Shown: piece after piece, positions 61,674 through 64,000 of the stretch | Layout: each line of letters opens with the position of its first letter | Position numbering within the stretch: the stretch's first letter is position 1 | Made by a program: the position numbers and the translations under genes | Origin: Candidatus Methylomirabilota bacterium | GTDB lineage: Bacteria; Methylomirabilota; Methylomirabilia; Methylomirabilales; Methylomirabilaceae | Length of the DNA: 64,000 bases | Direction of reading: 5' to 3' | Assembly (NCBI GenBank): GCA_016207095.1 | Contig: JACQQF010000043.1 | Location: 1-64,000 of the forward strand | The notes under the pieces: model-generated | Told to the model about the DNA's origin: nothing | Database searches by the model: none | The model's input: only the letters and a program-made list of their open reading frames with translations

Positions 61674-63069
61674 GGGATCCCTCCTGAGTTCCGGTCTCCT
61701 TTCTTCCGACGAGACAAAAGACCTCTAACGGCTCGGTCTTTCCCTTCACGTGCAAGGGAGGCAGAGACTTTACCTCTAGCCGCTCTGCGGCGGGCTCCAG
61801 AGCCATTCGGGTGAGCAGGATCTCTCCGGCCTTGGCGGCACTCGTCAGGCGGGAGGCTACGTTGACTGCGTCGCCTACGACGGTGTACTCCATCCTCGCG
61901 GCCGACCCCACGCTTCCAGCAACCACGTCGCCTCGATTGATTCCGATCCCTATCACAATGGGGTCTTTCCCTTCCGCCGACCGCGCCTCGTTGAACTTCT
62001 CAACGCCCGACTGAATCTCCAGGGCCGCCAGGGCGGCGCGATGGGCCTGGTCGGGCTGGAGAGCCAGCGCCCCGAAGAGCGCCATGATTGCGTCACCGAG
62101 GAATTTATTGATGAAGCCGCCGTTCCGAATAATCGCCTCTGTTGCCAACCCGAAGAATTGGTTCAGCATCTCAATGACGACCCCCGGCGGCGTATGCTCT
62201 GCGTAGTGAGTGTACCCACGGATGTCCACGAAAAGGACCGTCACCTCGCGACGCGTCGCTTCGAGCCAAGGACCGGCGGAGCTCTGAAAGATCATCTCGG
62301 CGATCTCGGGGCTGACATACCGCCCGAAGGAGTCCTGCAGCAGCTCTTTGCGCCGTAGCCCCTCGGCCATCTCGTTGAAGGCCGCGCCGAGGTCAGTCAG
62401 CTCATCCTGGCCCCGTCCCACACTCAGAGGGGGGAGACGGTGCTGGAAGTCCCCCTGTCCCAGCGCCTTGGTCCCGTCCACCATCAGACGGATCGGCCGG
62501 GAGAAGATGTTGCTGAGATACAGCGAGGCGCCGATCCCCAATCCGATGATTCCAGTCATCAGGGCGAAGATGAAAATCCTGCCGTCGCGCAGGCTGCGTC
62601 GCATCCCATCCTCGCTTATCGCGAGCCGAACCAAACCAAGTTCCTTTTTCTGGTATCGGACCGGGGCGACGAATTCCAGGAGCTTTCCCCTCTCGCCAGG
62701 GCCGGATGGTTCAAGGGCCTTCCCGATCTGGAGGAGATCGTTGTGTGCCAGGATGACCTGCCGAGGATCGACGACCGCTGCGTACGCGACGTCCTTGCTA
62801 TTTTTCGCCTCCTCCACCAGCACGTTCAAGGCCAGTTCGTCCCGCTCCAACAGCGGCGTGGAGGCGCCTTCCGCCAAGTGCTGGATTAAGGCCTGACCCC
62901 TCGCGGTTAACTCCTCTCGAAGGAGCCGAGTCTGCCGCCCAAGCATCACATAACCGATTACCGCCGTCGTCAGGCAGATGGCCAGAGTGATCAGAGCGGC
63001 GAGCTTCACCAGCAGAGGAAGCCGCTTATTCTGAAGGGACGAAATCCACGACATCACCTGCAACTTCAT
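61663..63069 (-). CDS. Membrane adenylate/guanylate cyclase with HAMP domain
   Basis: 468 residues. TM helices at about 21-43 and 165-187 enclose a periplasmic sensor of about 120 residues; a HAMP domain follows, then the class III cyclase domain. The metal-binding Asp282 (FVDIRG) and Asp326 (GDAIM) are intact, as are Lys322 and the EYTVVGDAVNVASRL block. The enzyme should make cyclic nucleotide in response to an envelope signal. It heads an operon with the deacetylase and TPR lipoprotein, so cyclic-nucleotide signalling and cell-surface remodelling are linked here. Confidence 0.92.
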   Translation of the reverse strand: MKLQVMSWISSLQNKRLPLLVKLAALITLAICLTTAVIGYVMLGRQTRLLREELTARGQALIQHLAEGASTPLLERDELALNVLVEEAKNSKDVAYAAVVDPRQVILAHNDLLQIGKALEPSGPGERGKLLEFVAPVRYQKKELGLVRLAISEDGMRRSLRDGRIFIFALMTGIIGLGIGASLYLSNIFSRPIRLMVDGTKALGQGDFQHRLPPLSVGRGQDELTDLGAAFNEMAEGLRRKELLQDSFGRYVSPEIAEMIFQSSAGPWLEATRREVTVLFVDIRGYTHYAEHTPPGVVIEMLNQFFGLATEAIIRNGGFINKFLGDAIMALFGALALQPDQAHRAALAALEIQSGVEKFNEARSAEGKDPIVIGIGINRGDVVAGSVGSAARMEYTVVGDAVNVASRLTSAAKAGEILLTRMALEPAAERLEVKSLPPLHVKGKTEPLEVFCLVGRKETGTQEGSHGA

Positions 63070-63849
63070 CGCTCTGCGCCTTATTCCTCTGATCCCTCGC
63101 CATCCCAGGTTACGGCCTGTCCCGGCCCCAACGGGGAGGCATATAATAGCAGTTTTTGCCGGAATCGGCTACACAATCTGCACGCTTGGCGAAAAGTGCT
63201 CTCCCCTGAGCGCGAATGAATGTCGGACATACAGCTTCAGCGAAGCGGGCAGACGAGACGCTCTGGCGGACAAACTCTCTCATCGGGGATAGCCGCGGTA
63301 GGGGGTCAGCGGTTTGGCTGGGCTGAGACTGGTTTCGATCTCGGGATGGAGACCTGCGTGGACAGATCCTCTGAAATCCTGGAGAACAAAACCACGGGAG
63401 AAGTTATGGGCTACGAGGGGACCTCCGGGGGGTAACGGAGGTCCCCTCCTTAACCCGTTGGACGCGACGAGCGTGTTGGGGAAAGGGTCGCTGGTTGAGC
63501 GACCCTGCGACCACTCGGTTGTTTGCTCACCGACCGCAGAGCCTGCCACCAACGACCAGTGCAAGAGCATCAGAACCGTTGTGCGAAAGACCCTAGATAC
63601 GGCTCAGTAGCAACAGGTCTAGCAACTGGCGTGCCAGGCTATCTTCCAGTCTCGTGAACTTCTATGGAAATGAAAAAACTGGCAATTCCCTAATTCTATT
63701 TGCTTGACAGAGGATCGAGTAGATGGAGGAATGGAGAGCCCTTCATGTCCAGATCAGCACGTAGTACCCAATAAGGTACATCTAAGGATCAAAATTGGTA
63801 CGCAGCCAGCCAGGACAGTCGTCGGCTACGAGTCCTCCCTACCAGCGGG
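63070..63849. other. Intergenic region with a strong hairpin and no assigned gene
   Basis: About 780 bases. GGGGACCTCCG (63417-63427) and CGGAGGTCCCC (63436-63446) form an 11-base perfect stem. GGGTCGCTGGTTGAGCGACCC near 63486 makes a second one. A 71-codon frame at 63220-63435 ends within the first hairpin, but its peptide shows no known features. A structured RNA is possible; I recognised no tRNA or riboswitch family. Confidence 0.4.
63417..63446 (+). terminator. Strong GC hairpin, possible terminator
   Basis: An 11-base perfect stem with an 8-base loop. It is followed by CTCCTTAA rather than a T run, so intrinsic termination is uncertain and it may instead be part of a structured RNA. Confidence 0.35.
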
Positions 63850-64000
63850 TCAGAGGTCTTGCTTGATCTCCAGCAACCGGAGGAGTTTGGCCAGATAGGT
63901 TCGCTGCAAACCAAGAAGTTCCGCCGCTCTGGTTTGATTGCTTTGCGACTGCTTGAGAGCGTCGGAGATAATCCAGCGCTTGAACTCCCTGACCGCTTCG
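63850..64000 (-). CDS. C-terminal Fis-type DNA-binding domain of an NtrC-like regulator (partial)
   Basis: The last 49 codons of a gene that continues beyond the right edge. The helix-turn-helix AVREFKRWII, then NQTRAAELLGLQRTYLAKLL, is the Fis-type domain found at the end of sigma54-dependent enhancer-binding proteins. The ATPase and receiver parts would lie outside the window. Trp in place of the more usual Arg or His in the first helix is unremarkable. Confidence 0.85.
   Translation of the reverse strand, partial: EAVREFKRWIISDALKQSQSNQTRAAELLGLQRTYLAKLLRLLEIKQDL

Noticed and set aside
63301-63360. CTGAGA in a structured region, reminiscent of a TPP riboswitch
   Set aside because: The other conserved TPP-riboswitch elements are missing and no thiamine gene follows.

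Overview
The window is about 64 kb of GC-rich (roughly 60 %) chromosomal DNA from a Gram-negative bacterium. Lipoproteins, a tripartite RND pump, an MlaC-type periplasmic protein next to an HpnN-like MMPL exporter, and two proteins with IPTL-type C-terminal sorting tails all point to a diderm. A periplasmic SBP56-type methanethiol oxidase, the hopanoid-linked transporter and the general gene repertoire would fit NC10/Methylomirabilota or a neighbouring phylum. That placement is an inference, because no rRNA or tRNA gene was seen.

Left part (1-15.5 kb): a cut-off ORF that may be the end of a transposase, then about 0.9 kb without a supportable gene. Next come a NodT/TolC - adaptor - RND efflux set, a 108-bp MITE-like element and a secreted multicopper oxidase. 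An accessory cluster follows: two B12-binding-type radical SAM enzymes, two SAM methyltransferases and an MFS transporter, which may be a small natural-product pathway.

Middle (15.5-43.2 kb): a secreted IPTL-CTERM protein faces a 1352-aa secreted G8/CEMIP-like beta-helix protein. Then come a LOG protein, a DUF309 protein coupled to an HtrA-like protein that has lost all three catalytic residues, endonuclease III, and an AttH + FtsX-type ABC set. tldD and tldE follow, with a hicAB toxin-antitoxin module and interspersed repeats between them, then a second MITE-like hairpin element directly before the methanethiol oxidase gene. The minus-strand block 34.1-43.2 kb holds MlaC, HpnN-like and DUF309 genes, fadD, a 37-aa membrane peptide, MarC, a glycerophosphodiesterase and a TPR lipoprotein.

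Right part (43.2-64 kb): a second IPTL-CTERM protein with a 19-threonine linker and a strong terminator. Next is a co-oriented set of envelope or glycoconjugate genes (PTPS-related membrane protein, GT2, YdjC/HpnK-type deacetylase, radical SAM, GNAT). Then come VOC, DUF1285, MDR and SDR genes and a nadA-nadC-nadB operon. Two paralogous CC/CxxC small proteins and a TetR regulator follow, tied together by four copies of one operator-like motif. The window ends with an operon of adenylate/guanylate cyclase - LysM polysaccharide deacetylase - TPR lipoprotein, and the Fis-type C-terminus of an NtrC-like regulator.

The most unusual items are the TetR/zinc-ribbon regulon with an ORF-less promoter-terminator cassette, the triad-less HtrA homologue and the bacterial G8/CEMIP-like protein.
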